Translations under genes and position numbers: made by a program | Source of the DNA: Chryseobacterium balustinum | GTDB taxonomy: Bacteria; Bacteroidota; Bacteroidia; Flavobacteriales; Weeksellaceae | Length of the DNA: 64,000 bases | Assembly (NCBI RefSeq): GCF_900168205.1 | Contig: NZ_FUZE01000006.1 | Location: forward strand, 62,001 to 126,000 | Direction: 5' to 3' | Notes under the pieces: generated by a model | Database searches by the model: none | What the model was told of the DNA's origin: nothing | Seen by the model: only the letters and a program-made list of their open reading frames with translations | Shown here: positions 8,210 through 15,761 of the stretch, one piece after another | Layout of the letters: each line of letters starts with the position of its first letter | Numbering within the stretch: the first letter of the stretch is position 1

Positions 8210-9393
8210 TAGAATTTCGGTTTTACTGATTGAACGAGACTATCCATGCTGATTTTTTTAGGCTTTACGGCTGTACCCGGTTTTACATTTCCGATTCCAG
8301 CAGCAATAATTACTTCACCTTTTTTAACCCCAGATTTTATTAAAGCTAAATTGTCAATTCTTTCAATGACTTCAACAACTGTATTTCGTGCCGTATCTTT
8401 TTCAACTTTATATACGTAAACAATTCCCTGTTGTTCGTAAGTTGCACTTTCCGGTACCACTAAAACGTTGTCATAGTGTTTAGGGAATCTGATGGTTCCG
8501 CTATTTCCATTACTTAAAAGTTTTTGAGCATTCTTAAACGAAACTCTGAACTGAATAGTTCCTGTTGTAGGATCTAAAGAGCCTGTAATTGCTTCAATTT
8601 TTCCTTTTTCGGGATAAATACTTCCGTTTGCTAATTGAAGTTCAACCATCGGAAGGTTTTTTATTTTTTCAGGAACAGTTGCTCCTACAGATTTTTCCAA
8701 GAAATCGAAATATCCTTTTTCATTCATTGAAAAGTAAGCGAATATCTCTGAAGTATCTGAAATTGTGGTTAAAGCAACTTGATCTGTAGGACCTACCAAA
8801 CTTCCCACTTTTAACGGAAGTTTACCAATCACTCCCGAAATAGGAGCACGGATCACCGAGTAATCAATATTTGCTTCTACCCCTTTGTAATTAGCAACAG
8901 CTTGTCTTTTTGCTGCAATAGCCTGCTGTAATCCAGCTTGGGCCTGCGCTAAATTTGCCTGCGCTGTCTGTAGCTGAACATTGCTGATGATGTTTTTCTG
9001 AACAAGTGGTTTCAGTTTATTTACTTCTACGTTAGCCGCATTTACCTGAGCCTGAGCGGCAGCGATATTAGATTCGGCAGCACCAATTCCTGCTTTTGAG
9101 GCAGCAGCGTTTTCTGTAAGAATATTGGTTTCAAGTCGGAACAATGGCTGTCCTTTAGTTACATACTGACCTTCATCCACCAAAACCTGAGTAATATAAC
9201 CCTGAATTTTTGCTCTGACATCATTATTTACTCTACCTTCAATACTTGCAGGGAAAGTGTCGTACCCTACTATATTTTTATTCTCTACCGAAACTACAGG
9301 AAAAGGTTTTGGGCCATCCTGTTTCGGAGCTTCTTTTTTGCAGGCAGTCAACGAAAATGCTGCTACAGAAAATAGTATAAGCTTGTTTGTCAT
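8209..9393 (-). CDS. RND efflux membrane-fusion lipoprotein, AcrA-like
   Basis: This 394-residue periplasmic adaptor links the permease to the outer-membrane channel. The lipobox LTAC puts the lipidated Cys at residue 18. A biotinyl-lipoyl half domain (about 60-95) is followed by an alanine- and glutamine-rich coiled-coil hairpin (about 98-175). The second lipoyl half (IRAPISGVIGKLPLKVGSLV) and the beta-barrel and membrane-proximal domains follow. It starts one base after the stop of the regulator gene and overlaps the permease start by one base. Confidence 0.95.
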   Translation of the reverse strand: MTNKLILFSVAAFSLTACKKEAPKQDGPKPFPVVSVENKNIVGYDTFPASIEGRVNNDVRAKIQGYITQVLVDEGQYVTKGQPLFRLETNILTENAAASKAGIGAAESNIAAAQAQVNAANVEVNKLKPLVQKNIISNVQLQTAQANLAQAQAGLQQAIAAKRQAVANYKGVEANIDYSVIRAPISGVIGKLPLKVGSLVGPTDQVALTTISDTSEIFAYFSMNEKGYFDFLEKSVGATVPEKIKNLPMVELQLANGSIYPEKGKIEAITGSLDPTTGTIQFRVSFKNAQKLLSNGNSGTIRFPKHYDNVLVVPESATYEQQGIVYVYKVEKDTARNTVVEVIERIDNLALIKSGVKKGEVIIAAGIGNVKPGTAVKPKKISMDSLVQSVKPKF

Positions 9394-9394
9394 T

Positions 9395-9850
9395 TTATAG
9401 TTTATTAAGAGATTCCTGAATATTTGCTATGTTTTTATTTAAAAGAGCTTTGTAGACTTCAATTCTTTCGTCGTCTTCTTTATGCTCTGTTTTTCTAAAA
9501 TTTTTGAGATCATCCAACAAGATCAATTCGTCCTGCATTTTTTGAACAATTTTTTCAAACCTTATTTTTTTATAATCATCATTGGCGAAAAAATAACGTT
9601 TTCTTTCGTCCATTTTATTGACATCGATGATTAATTCTGAATTAATAAGTAAATTGAGACTTGTAGAAACTGAACTTTTGCTTGCAGAAAAGACTTCCAC
9701 AAACTCATCAAACGTAATTCCTACCTTATCAAAATCGAAAATGAGGTAGGAATAAATTTTTGAAGCTAGAGGTGGAACATTGAGAACAGTGCCATAAAAC
9801 TTGACAGCATCCTGAAAGATCTTCTCGTCTACTTCTAAACTTTTTTTCAT
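9395..9850 (-). CDS. GbsR/MarR-like regulator of the efflux operon
   Basis: This 151-residue protein looks like the GbsR branch of the MarR superfamily. A winged helix-turn-helix lies around residues 44-95 (VGITFDEFVEVFSASKSSVS then NKMDERKRYFF as the wing), and a C-terminal helical dimerisation part (QDELILLDDLKNF onward) follows. It is the first gene of the efflux operon, one base before the membrane-fusion gene. A perfect 15-bp palindrome in the promoter at 9879-9893 is a probable operator. It most likely represses the pump until an inducer binds, which is inferred from layout. Confidence 0.85.
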   Translation of the reverse strand: MKKSLEVDEKIFQDAVKFYGTVLNVPPLASKIYSYLIFDFDKVGITFDEFVEVFSASKSSVSTSLNLLINSELIIDVNKMDERKRYFFANDDYKKIRFEKIVQKMQDELILLDDLKNFRKTEHKEDDERIEVYKALLNKNIANIQESLNKL

Positions 9851-9866
9851 TATTGAAAAATTTTAA

Positions 9867-9902
9867 CAAATGTAGAAATTAGTTCGGAACTAAACGAACA
9901 AA
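9867..9902 (-). promoter_or_regulatory. Efflux-operon promoter and palindromic operator
   Basis: On the minus strand TACATTTG (9874-9867) matches TAnnTTTG and TTTG lies at 9902-9899, although the 24-bp spacing is longer than usual. Between them TTAGTTC-G-GAACTAA (9879-9893) is a perfect 7+1+7 palindrome placed where a bound dimer would block transcription. Confidence 0.6.
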
Positions 9903-9972
9903 GATGATAGAGTTTATAAATAAACAGATTCTTAAAGAATCAATGAATATCGATTTAACTTTTTGCGTTTTT

Positions 9973-10491
9973 TTAAATCAACACTTTTTCATAGGCTTTT
10001 CTTACACCACCTGCAAGAACAACTTCACCGCAATAAGTGTATCCTTTAGATTCTAAAATCTTCAGCATGGCAACGTTGTCATAGTTCGTATCAACTTTTA
10101 TACTTAAAACATTCTGAGATTTTGTAAAATCTTCAATATAATCGAAAAGTTTTTTGGCAAGTCCTTGTCCGGCAAAATTTTCTGAAACGGCTACCCTATG
10201 AATAACAACAAATTCTCCTGTTGTTAACCAGGCTCCTTCAATTGAGCTGTAGGCTGGTTCGTCGTTGAAAATCAGTGCAACGTAAACCGCAACTTCATTA
10301 TTTACCGTAAGAACAAAACCAAACTCTTTTGAGACGTCGCTTTCTACAGTTTGCAAATTGGGATATCCGTTTTGCCACTGTGTGCTGCCGTCTATCCTTC
10401 TACGCTCGATAGATTGTTGAATAATTTTCCAGATACTATCTATATCGGTTGTATTTGCTTTTCTAAAATGGATTTCGTTTTTATTGGTCAT
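9973..10491 (-). CDS. GNAT-family N-acetyltransferase
   Basis: This 172-residue protein has the GNAT fold. The segment VIHRVAVSENFAGQGLAKKL (about residues 93-112) gives strand 4 and the acetyl-CoA loop (AGQGLA). SIKVDTNYDNVAMLKILESK and a final beta strand follow, as in acetyltransferases close to the RimI/YitI group. It appears to be a single gene with flanking gaps of about 120 and 180 nt. The acceptor substrate is unknown. Confidence 0.88.
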   Translation of the reverse strand: MTNKNEIHFRKANTTDIDSIWKIIQQSIERRRIDGSTQWQNGYPNLQTVESDVSKEFGFVLTVNNEVAVYVALIFNDEPAYSSIEGAWLTTGEFVVIHRVAVSENFAGQGLAKKLFDYIEDFTKSQNVLSIKVDTNYDNVAMLKILESKGYTYCGEVVLAGGVRKAYEKVLI

Positions 10492-10601
10492 AAGAAATTT
10501 ATATTACAAACTTGAAAATTGAGAAATAACATATTGAATGCCAAAAATTTCACATTAAAATTTTATTAAGAATATTGTGTTTAAAAGCTTAACACCAAAA
10601 A

Positions 10602-10633
10602 AACCGAAAATTAATGAGAATTAATTTTCGGTT
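10602..10633 (-). terminator. Terminator after the DUF2007 gene
   Basis: A 14-bp perfect stem (10602-10615 with 10620-10633) has a GAGA-type 4-nt loop. On the minus strand it is followed by a T-rich tract, so it ends the DUF2007 transcript. Confidence 0.8.
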
Positions 10634-10669
10634 CCGAAGTAGTAAAATTTAAAATTATGAAATTGTTTT

Positions 10670-10900
10670 TTATTGATTCTGATTTTGTTGAAGATAAGCA
10701 TCAATAACATCAAATGCTTTCTTCTCATCTTGTAAATCTACCATTACTTTTAAACTTGTCGCTGTAGGCGTTGTTGTAAAAGTCAGATAATTATTTTCAA
10801 CATCATTAGTGATCTGTGCCTCGTCTAATTTAGACTTTATTAACTGAATTTCTGCAGATTTATCGCTTTCAAAAACTGATACTCTCGTGTTACGTTCCAT
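10670..10900 (-). CDS. DUF2007-like small protein
   Basis: This 76-residue cytoplasmic protein resembles the DUF2007 family, which is annotated as putative signal-transducing proteins. These are small ferredoxin-like domains that begin with a beta strand (RVSVFESDKSAEIQLIKSKL) and contain a helix followed by a strand on tracking values such as LKVMVDLQDEKKAFDVIDAY. The biochemical role of the family is not established. It lies upstream of a strong terminator and 64 nt downstream of the lysine transaminase stop, so it could be a trailing operon member or be transcribed alone. Confidence 0.6.
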   Translation of the reverse strand: MERNTRVSVFESDKSAEIQLIKSKLDEAQITNDVENNYLTFTTTPTATSLKVMVDLQDEKKAFDVIDAYLQQNQNQ

Positions 10901-10963
10901 ATAATATACATTTTGAGTATCTAAATATAGGACGTTTTTTTTAGAATTCCAAATTTTGAAGTT

Positions 10964-12289
10964 TTAAATTTTATTAATGTTATTTTCGATTTTATCTAAA
11001 GCAATCTGAATTTCCTCTTTTGTAACATTCAAATGTGGTCTGAATCTGATGGATTGATCACCACATGCAAGAATGATTAAACCATCGTTGTACAACTCAT
11101 TTCTGATATGATCTCTTTGCTCGCCGGATGGTAAATCTATTGCGCACATCAAACCTTTTCCTCTTGCGTTAGATAATTTTTCTGGATATTTTTGAGCTAA
11201 AGTTTGCAGACCTTCTAAAAGATATTCACCTACAATATTGGCATTTTCTAAAAGATTTTCTTTTTCGATAACTTCCATTACCAATTGGAAACGAAGCATA
11301 TCGATTAAGTTACCTCCAAAAGTAGAATTGATTCTTGAGCTTTCTCTGAAAACGTTATTTGGAATCTCGTCAAATTTTTCTTTATTCGCCAAAACTCCAC
11401 AAACCTGAGTTTTTTTACCGAAAGAAATAATATCCGGTCTCACGCTTAAATGTTCAAAAGCCCACATTTTACCAGTAATTCCGATTCCCGTTTGTACTTC
11501 GTCGAAAATTAATAAAATTTCATGCTCGTCGCAGATATTTCTTAGACCCACAAAAAATTCGTCTCTGAAATGATTATCACCACCTTCAGCTTGTATAGGC
11601 TCAATAATAATACACGCTACCTGATCCGGATTTGATAAAATAGCTTCTGTGATTTGAATTAATGCTAAATTTTCGTTCTTAATGGTTTCTTCTAAATTTT
11701 CTTCTGTGATTGGGAAATTCAATTTAGGATTCAGAATTCTTGGCCATTCAAACATCGGAAAATACTGATATTTACGCGGATCTGAAGTATTGGTTAAGCT
11801 TAAAGTATAACCGCTTCTTCCATGAAATGCCTGTCTGAAATGGATGCAGATTCCAGCTTCAATATCTAATCCTTTTTCGAAATTTTTTCTTGTTTTCCAG
11901 TCGAAACATGCTTTCATTGCATTTTCAACACCAAGAGCTCCGCCTTCGATAAAAAATGCATACTGCAATTCTTCAGGTAAAACCACTCTTTCGAAAACTT
12001 CCAGAAAATGGGCATATTCTTTAGAATAAACATCTGCTAGTGTAGGTTTGTTGACTGCCATTTTTCCCAGCCAATCGGATTTTTCAACCAAATAAGGGTG
12101 ATTATATCCAATAGAAGCCGAGCCGAACATTGAAAACATATCCAGGAAATTTTTCCCTGAAACCGAATCGTGAATCCAAGATCCGTGAGAGTTTTCGATA
12201 TCCATTACAAAATCGAAACCGTCTGCTAAAACGTGTTTACCTACTGTTTCTTTTACTTTATTTGACTGAATTTCTAATATATTGTTCAT
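10964..12289 (-). CDS. lat: L-lysine 6-transaminase
   Basis: This 441-residue class III PLP-dependent aminotransferase should convert L-lysine and 2-oxoglutarate into 2-aminoadipate 6-semialdehyde (which cyclises) and glutamate. Visible landmarks are IFDEVQTG (about 261-268), which places the PLP-ring Asp, and DIISFGKKTQVCGVL (about 286-300), which carries the Schiff-base lysine at 292 or 293. The FGKKTQVCG context is characteristic of the Lat branch rather than ornithine or acetylornithine transaminases. The gene for the next enzyme, the semialdehyde dehydrogenase, lies 79 nt upstream in the same direction, so the pair forms a lysine catabolic unit. Confidence 0.93.
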   Translation of the reverse strand: MNNILEIQSNKVKETVGKHVLADGFDFVMDIENSHGSWIHDSVSGKNFLDMFSMFGSASIGYNHPYLVEKSDWLGKMAVNKPTLADVYSKEYAHFLEVFERVVLPEELQYAFFIEGGALGVENAMKACFDWKTRKNFEKGLDIEAGICIHFRQAFHGRSGYTLSLTNTSDPRKYQYFPMFEWPRILNPKLNFPITEENLEETIKNENLALIQITEAILSNPDQVACIIIEPIQAEGGDNHFRDEFFVGLRNICDEHEILLIFDEVQTGIGITGKMWAFEHLSVRPDIISFGKKTQVCGVLANKEKFDEIPNNVFRESSRINSTFGGNLIDMLRFQLVMEVIEKENLLENANIVGEYLLEGLQTLAQKYPEKLSNARGKGLMCAIDLPSGEQRDHIRNELYNDGLIILACGDQSIRFRPHLNVTKEEIQIALDKIENNINKI

Positions 12290-12320
12290 ATTAATTTTAA
12301 AATTTTAAGTGAAATGGATC

Positions 12321-12354
12321 AAGAGATTCTGTACATTCATCTACAGAATCTCTT
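12321..12354 (-). terminator. Intercistronic 13-bp hairpin between dehydrogenase and transaminase
   Basis: A 13-bp perfect stem (12321-12333 with 12342-12354) has an 8-nt loop and lies in the 79-nt gap between the two lysine genes. No T-run follows on the minus strand, so it may be a partial terminator, an RNA processing site, or an mRNA stabiliser that sets unequal expression. Confidence 0.45.
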
Positions 12355-12368
12355 AATTCTAAATTATT

Positions 12369-13919
12369 TTAAAGATCAAATTTAATTCCCTGAGCTAATG
12401 GAAGACTTGCGGTATAATTAATCGTGTTGGTTTGTCTTCTCATATAATATTTCCAGACATCAGAACCAGATTCTCTACCGCCTCCTGTTTCTTTTTCGCC
12501 ACCGAAAGCTCCACCGATCTCTGCACCAGAAGTTCCAATATTTACATTCGCAATTCCACAATCTGAACCTGCGTGAGAAAGGAATAATTCTGCTTCTCTC
12601 AAGTTCTGAGTCATAATTGCTGAAGATAATCCTTGTGGAACATCATTCTGAATAGCAATTGCTTCCTCTAAAGTTTTATATTTAATTAAATATAAAATCG
12701 GTGCAAAAGTCTCATGCTGTACGATCTCAAAAGAATTTTTAACTTCCGCGATACAAGGTTTTACGTAACATCCAGATTCGTAATCTTTACCAGTTAAAAC
12801 ACCACCTTCAACAACGAATTTCCCACCTTCTTTCTTACATTTTTCAATGGCTAGCTCGTACTGATTTACTGCATGAACGTCGATAAGCGGACCGACATGC
12901 ATATTTTCATCCAAAGGATTTCCAATTTTTAATTGCCCGTAAGCTTTTGCCAAACGATTTTTCACTTCGTTGTAAACAGATTCATGAATAATCAATCTTC
13001 TTGTAGAAGTACATCTTTGTCCTGCAGTTCCCACCGCTCCGAAAACCGCTCCGATAATTGACATATCAAGATCTGCATCTTTAGAAATGATGATGGCATT
13101 GTTTCCGCCTAATTCTAAGATCGATTTACCAAATCTTTCAGCAACTTTAGAAGAAACCATTCTTCCAACTCTTGTAGAACCTGTGAATGAAACCAACGCA
13201 ACACGTTTGTCATCAACTAGTTTTTGCCCAATCGTGTGGTCTCCTACCATTACGCTAGAAATTCCTTCAGAAAGATCATTTGCTGCTAAAACTTCATTCA
13301 TGATATTTTGGCAAGCAATCGCACAAAGAGGTGTTTTTTCTGATGGTTTCCAAATGGTAACGTTTCCACAAATCCATGCTAAAGCGGTATTCCACGCCCA
13401 AACTGCTACTGGAAAGTTGAATGCAGTAATAATACTTACAATACCAATCGGATGATATTGCTCGTACATTCTGTGACCTGGTCTTTCAGAATGCATGGTG
13501 TAGCCGTGTAATTGTCTTGATAAACCAACTGCAAAATCGCAGATATCAATCATTTCCTGTACCTCACCAAGCCCTTCCTGTAAAGATTTTCCCATTTCGT
13601 AAGAAACAAGTTTCCCTAGGTCGTCTTTGTATTCTCTTAATTTTAAACCAAGCTGGCGTACAATTTCTCCTCTTTTGGGAGCTGGTACCGTTCTGAATTC
13701 CAGAAATGCTTTCTGAGCAGATTCTAATACTTTGTCGTAATCTTTCTCGCTCGATAATTTTACTTTACCTATTAATCTTCCGTCTGCCGGAGAATAACTT
13801 TCTATAGATTTTCCTGATGCAAAAAATTTACCTCCTGTAGAAGTTCCTTTATTGTCTTCTTTGATTCCTAAATTTTTTAATGAATTTTCAATTCCGAAAT
13901 CTTTGATTTTTTTTGACAT
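12369..13919 (-). CDS. 2-aminoadipate semialdehyde dehydrogenase (ALDH7 type)
   Basis: This 516-residue NAD(P)-dependent aldehyde dehydrogenase belongs to the ALDH7/antiquitin group. It should oxidise 2-aminoadipate 6-semialdehyde, in equilibrium with piperideine-6-carboxylate, to 2-aminoadipate. The catalytic Cys is C303 in GTAGQRCTSTRR and the general base Glu is E269 in LELGGNN. The cofactor loop FTGSTRVG is at 245-252. The whole family length is present. With the neighbouring lysine 6-transaminase it gives two consecutive steps of lysine breakdown, which strongly supports the substrate choice. Confidence 0.93.
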   Translation of the reverse strand: MSKKIKDFGIENSLKNLGIKEDNKGTSTGGKFFASGKSIESYSPADGRLIGKVKLSSEKDYDKVLESAQKAFLEFRTVPAPKRGEIVRQLGLKLREYKDDLGKLVSYEMGKSLQEGLGEVQEMIDICDFAVGLSRQLHGYTMHSERPGHRMYEQYHPIGIVSIITAFNFPVAVWAWNTALAWICGNVTIWKPSEKTPLCAIACQNIMNEVLAANDLSEGISSVMVGDHTIGQKLVDDKRVALVSFTGSTRVGRMVSSKVAERFGKSILELGGNNAIIISKDADLDMSIIGAVFGAVGTAGQRCTSTRRLIIHESVYNEVKNRLAKAYGQLKIGNPLDENMHVGPLIDVHAVNQYELAIEKCKKEGGKFVVEGGVLTGKDYESGCYVKPCIAEVKNSFEIVQHETFAPILYLIKYKTLEEAIAIQNDVPQGLSSAIMTQNLREAELFLSHAGSDCGIANVNIGTSGAEIGGAFGGEKETGGGRESGSDVWKYYMRRQTNTINYTASLPLAQGIKFDL

Positions 13920-13999
13920 AAAAATGTAACTTTTCGTTTTGCCTAAGATAAAAATAAATATGGTATCAGGAAAATTTTTATGATTTAATACTGTTTTTA

Positions 14000-14030
14000 T
14001 TTGGAATAATTATAGATATACTTATCTTTG
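14000..14030 (+). promoter_or_regulatory. Canonical Bacteroidota promoter
   Basis: TTTG at 14000-14003, a 19-bp spacer and TATCTTTG at 14023-14030 match the consensus TTTG/TAnnTTTG closely. The predicted RNA start (about 14036) excludes the upstream TTG at 14028 as a start codon and fixes the following gene at ATG 14055. Confidence 0.75.
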
Positions 14031-14054
14031 TACCACAACATTTACCACTTTGAA

Positions 14055-14249
14055 ATGGAAAATAAAGAAGTTATCGACGAGCAAAATACAGAGAAAAGTA
14101 CAAGATGGAAAAAGATGCTGAAGAAATTCGGAGTCTGGGGAATTGTCTTTTTTACCGTAAAAGGAATTATTACTTCTACCTTAATTTATTTTCTAGGTAA
14201 AAATTTTTGGAGTGTAATTAATGGTTTTTTTACTGGCGCTACTCAATAA
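14055..14249 (+). CDS. Small membrane protein of unknown function
   Basis: This 64-residue protein has a charged, Lys/Glu-rich N-terminus (about 1-28) and one hydrophobic segment, WGIVFFTVKGIITSTLIYFL (about 28-47), followed by a short polar tail. It is therefore a likely single-pass inner-membrane protein. The start at 14055 is chosen because the promoter -7 box ends at 14030. No family was recognised. It is transcribed alone and converges on the RHH gene. Confidence 0.7.
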   Translation: MENKEVIDEQNTEKSTRWKKMLKKFGVWGIVFFTVKGIITSTLIYFLGKNFWSVINGFFTGATQ

Positions 14250-14250
14250 A

Positions 14251-14278
14251 AAAAGCAAAGAAATTATTCTCTGCTTTT
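14251..14278. terminator. Shared terminator between convergent small genes
   Basis: A 12-bp stem (14251-14262 with 14267-14278) carries one A-C mismatch on the plus strand that becomes a G-U pair on the minus strand. A T-run follows on the minus side and TTTT closes the plus side. It lies between the plus-strand membrane gene and the minus-strand RHH gene. Confidence 0.65.
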
Positions 14279-14299
14279 CACTTTATTTAAAACTAAATT

Positions 14300-14488
14300 T
14301 TACTCTTTTTTCTTTCTCCCAGCGTTGATTAAATTCTGATTAAGAAGATACTCAATCTGTCCGTTGACGCTTCTAAACTCGTCATTTGCCCATTTTTCAA
14401 GAAGTTTATAGGTAGACTCATCTATCCTTATCACGAAAGATTTTTTGCTTTTGTTTTCGGGAGAGTTTTGAGTTTTTTCTGATTTCAT
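14300..14488 (-). CDS. Arc-type ribbon-helix-helix protein
   Basis: The 62-residue product has a Lys-rich N-terminal arm (1-17) followed by KSFVIRIDESTYKLLEKWAN (about 15-34), which forms the ribbon strand and helix A. RSVNGQIEYLLNQNLINAG then gives the turn and helix B of an Arc/MetJ-type DNA-binding domain. An in-frame ATG at 14605 would add 39 basic residues that look like translated repeat DNA (GCAAAGAGCGCAAAG), so the start at 14488 is preferred. It sits 177 nt downstream of the SPFH gene, separated by that repeat. Its target is unknown. Confidence 0.75.
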   Translation of the reverse strand: MKSEKTQNSPENKSKKSFVIRIDESTYKLLEKWANDEFRSVNGQIEYLLNQNLINAGRKKKE

Positions 14489-14514
14489 TTTCTTCTGTTT
14501 TTCAAATTGCTTTT

Positions 14515-14621
14515 TTAACGCAAAGAGCGCAAAGATTTTTTTTAAAATTATTGAGGACATTTTCGTTCGCAAAGGCATTTGACTTCGTCGAATCTTCGAT
14601 TTCACTCAGCAAAGGCTAAAA
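14515..14621. repeat. Degenerate CGCAAAG-type dispersed repeat
   Basis: The gap between the SPFH and RHH genes contains ACGCAAAGAGCGCAAAG (about 14518-14534), TTCGCAAAGGC (about 14565-14577) and CAGCAAAGGCTAAA (about 14608-14621). The core CGCAAAGGCGCAAAG is shared with the palindromic element at 38200-38393, so these are copies of one dispersed family. No coding potential is evident. Confidence 0.55.
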
Positions 14622-14665
14622 ATTGATATTGAAGATATTGTTCAATTTTAACCTAAAACTTAACC

Positions 14666-15544
14666 TTAATTATATAATGTTCCTGCATTTAAAATTGGCT
14701 GTGCTGCTTTTTCACCACAGAGAACAACCATTAAATTGCTGACCATTGCTGCTTTTCTTTCATCATCCAATTCAACAATATTTTCTGCTGAAAGTTTCTT
14801 TAAAGCTAAATCTACCATTCCGACTGCGCCTTCTACAATTTTGGTTCTTGCAGCTACAATCGCTGTTGCCTGTTGTCTTTGAAGCATTGCTCCTGCAATT
14901 TCTGATGCGTATGCCAAGTGAGAAATTCTTGCTTCTTGAATGATAATTCCCGCTTTTGAAAGTCGGTCGGTTAATTCTTGTTCCAAAATAGAATTGATCT
15001 TTTCACCGCCTTCTCTTAAAGTAATTGGTGCGTGGTCGTCTTCTAAATTATCATAAGGAAAGCTCATTGCTAAATGACGAACCGCCGCCTCGCTCTGCAT
15101 TTTTACAAAATCTGAATATCTTTCAACATCAAATGCCGCTTTGTAGGTGTCTCCTACTTTCCAAACCATTACCACCGCAATTTCGATGGGATTACCCATT
15201 TTATCGTTTACCTTCAACGTCTGTCCTTGCAAGTTCTCCGAACGTAAAGACATTTTCTGAGAAGAGTACAAAGGATTAATAAAAAACATCCCGTTATCTT
15301 TTACAGAGCCTACATATTTTCCAAAGAAATTAAGCACTCTTGAATGGTTAGGTTGAATAATCATTAAACCTTTTAATAGAAAACAGGTAACAAAAAATGC
15401 AATAATTGAAATAATGATATAAGTGATATTAGGATTTTCTCCATCATTTATACCATAAACAAAAGCATAAGCTGAACCTCCCAATAAAAGAAGAGAGATA
15501 ACGAGTGCCAAATAACCTGACATTGGTTTTAAAACTTTTTCCAT
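14666..15544 (-). CDS. SPFH/Band 7 (stomatin-like) membrane protein
   Basis: This 292-residue protein has two hydrophobic segments at the N-terminus (about 10-30 and 43-63). A Band 7 domain follows (GLMIIQPNHSRVLNFFGKYV onward, about 62-235) and ends in the helical RISHLAYASEIAGAMLQRQQ region. SPFH proteins form membrane-associated rings or microdomains and often act as scaffolds for proteases. The specific role here is unknown. The neighbouring small RHH gene in the same direction could be co-transcribed. Confidence 0.9.
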   Translation of the reverse strand: MEKVLKPMSGYLALVISLLLLGGSAYAFVYGINDGENPNITYIIISIIAFFVTCFLLKGLMIIQPNHSRVLNFFGKYVGSVKDNGMFFINPLYSSQKMSLRSENLQGQTLKVNDKMGNPIEIAVVMVWKVGDTYKAAFDVERYSDFVKMQSEAAVRHLAMSFPYDNLEDDHAPITLREGGEKINSILEQELTDRLSKAGIIIQEARISHLAYASEIAGAMLQRQQATAIVAARTKIVEGAVGMVDLALKKLSAENIVELDDERKAAMVSNLMVVLCGEKAAQPILNAGTLYN

Positions 15545-15712
15545 AAGTGTAATTTAAAGTGATATTATTTTGATATCATAAAGATATGTGTAAATTTTGA
15601 ATTATAAAGTATTAGTTATTAGTTTTTTCTTGCTAGAAATTATACGATACTTTTCATCTAATCAATATTTTTATTGATAATTAAACTTTTTTAATTTCAA
15701 TAAAAACAAAAA

Positions 15713-15739
15713 AAATCCCGAAAATAACTTTCGGGATTT
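15713..15739 (-). terminator. Terminator of the ResB-CcsA gene
   Basis: An 11-bp perfect stem (15713-15723 with 15729-15739) is followed on the minus strand by a long T-rich run. It lies directly after the cytochrome c biogenesis gene. Confidence 0.85.
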
Positions 15740-15761
15740 CAATAATATAATAAGATTAAAT

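Noticed and set aside
10964-13919. Operon for beta-lactam (cephamycin) precursor supply
   Set aside because: Lysine 6-transaminase also serves antibiotic producers, but no synthase genes are present, and the adjacent ALDH7-type enzyme fits plain lysine catabolism.
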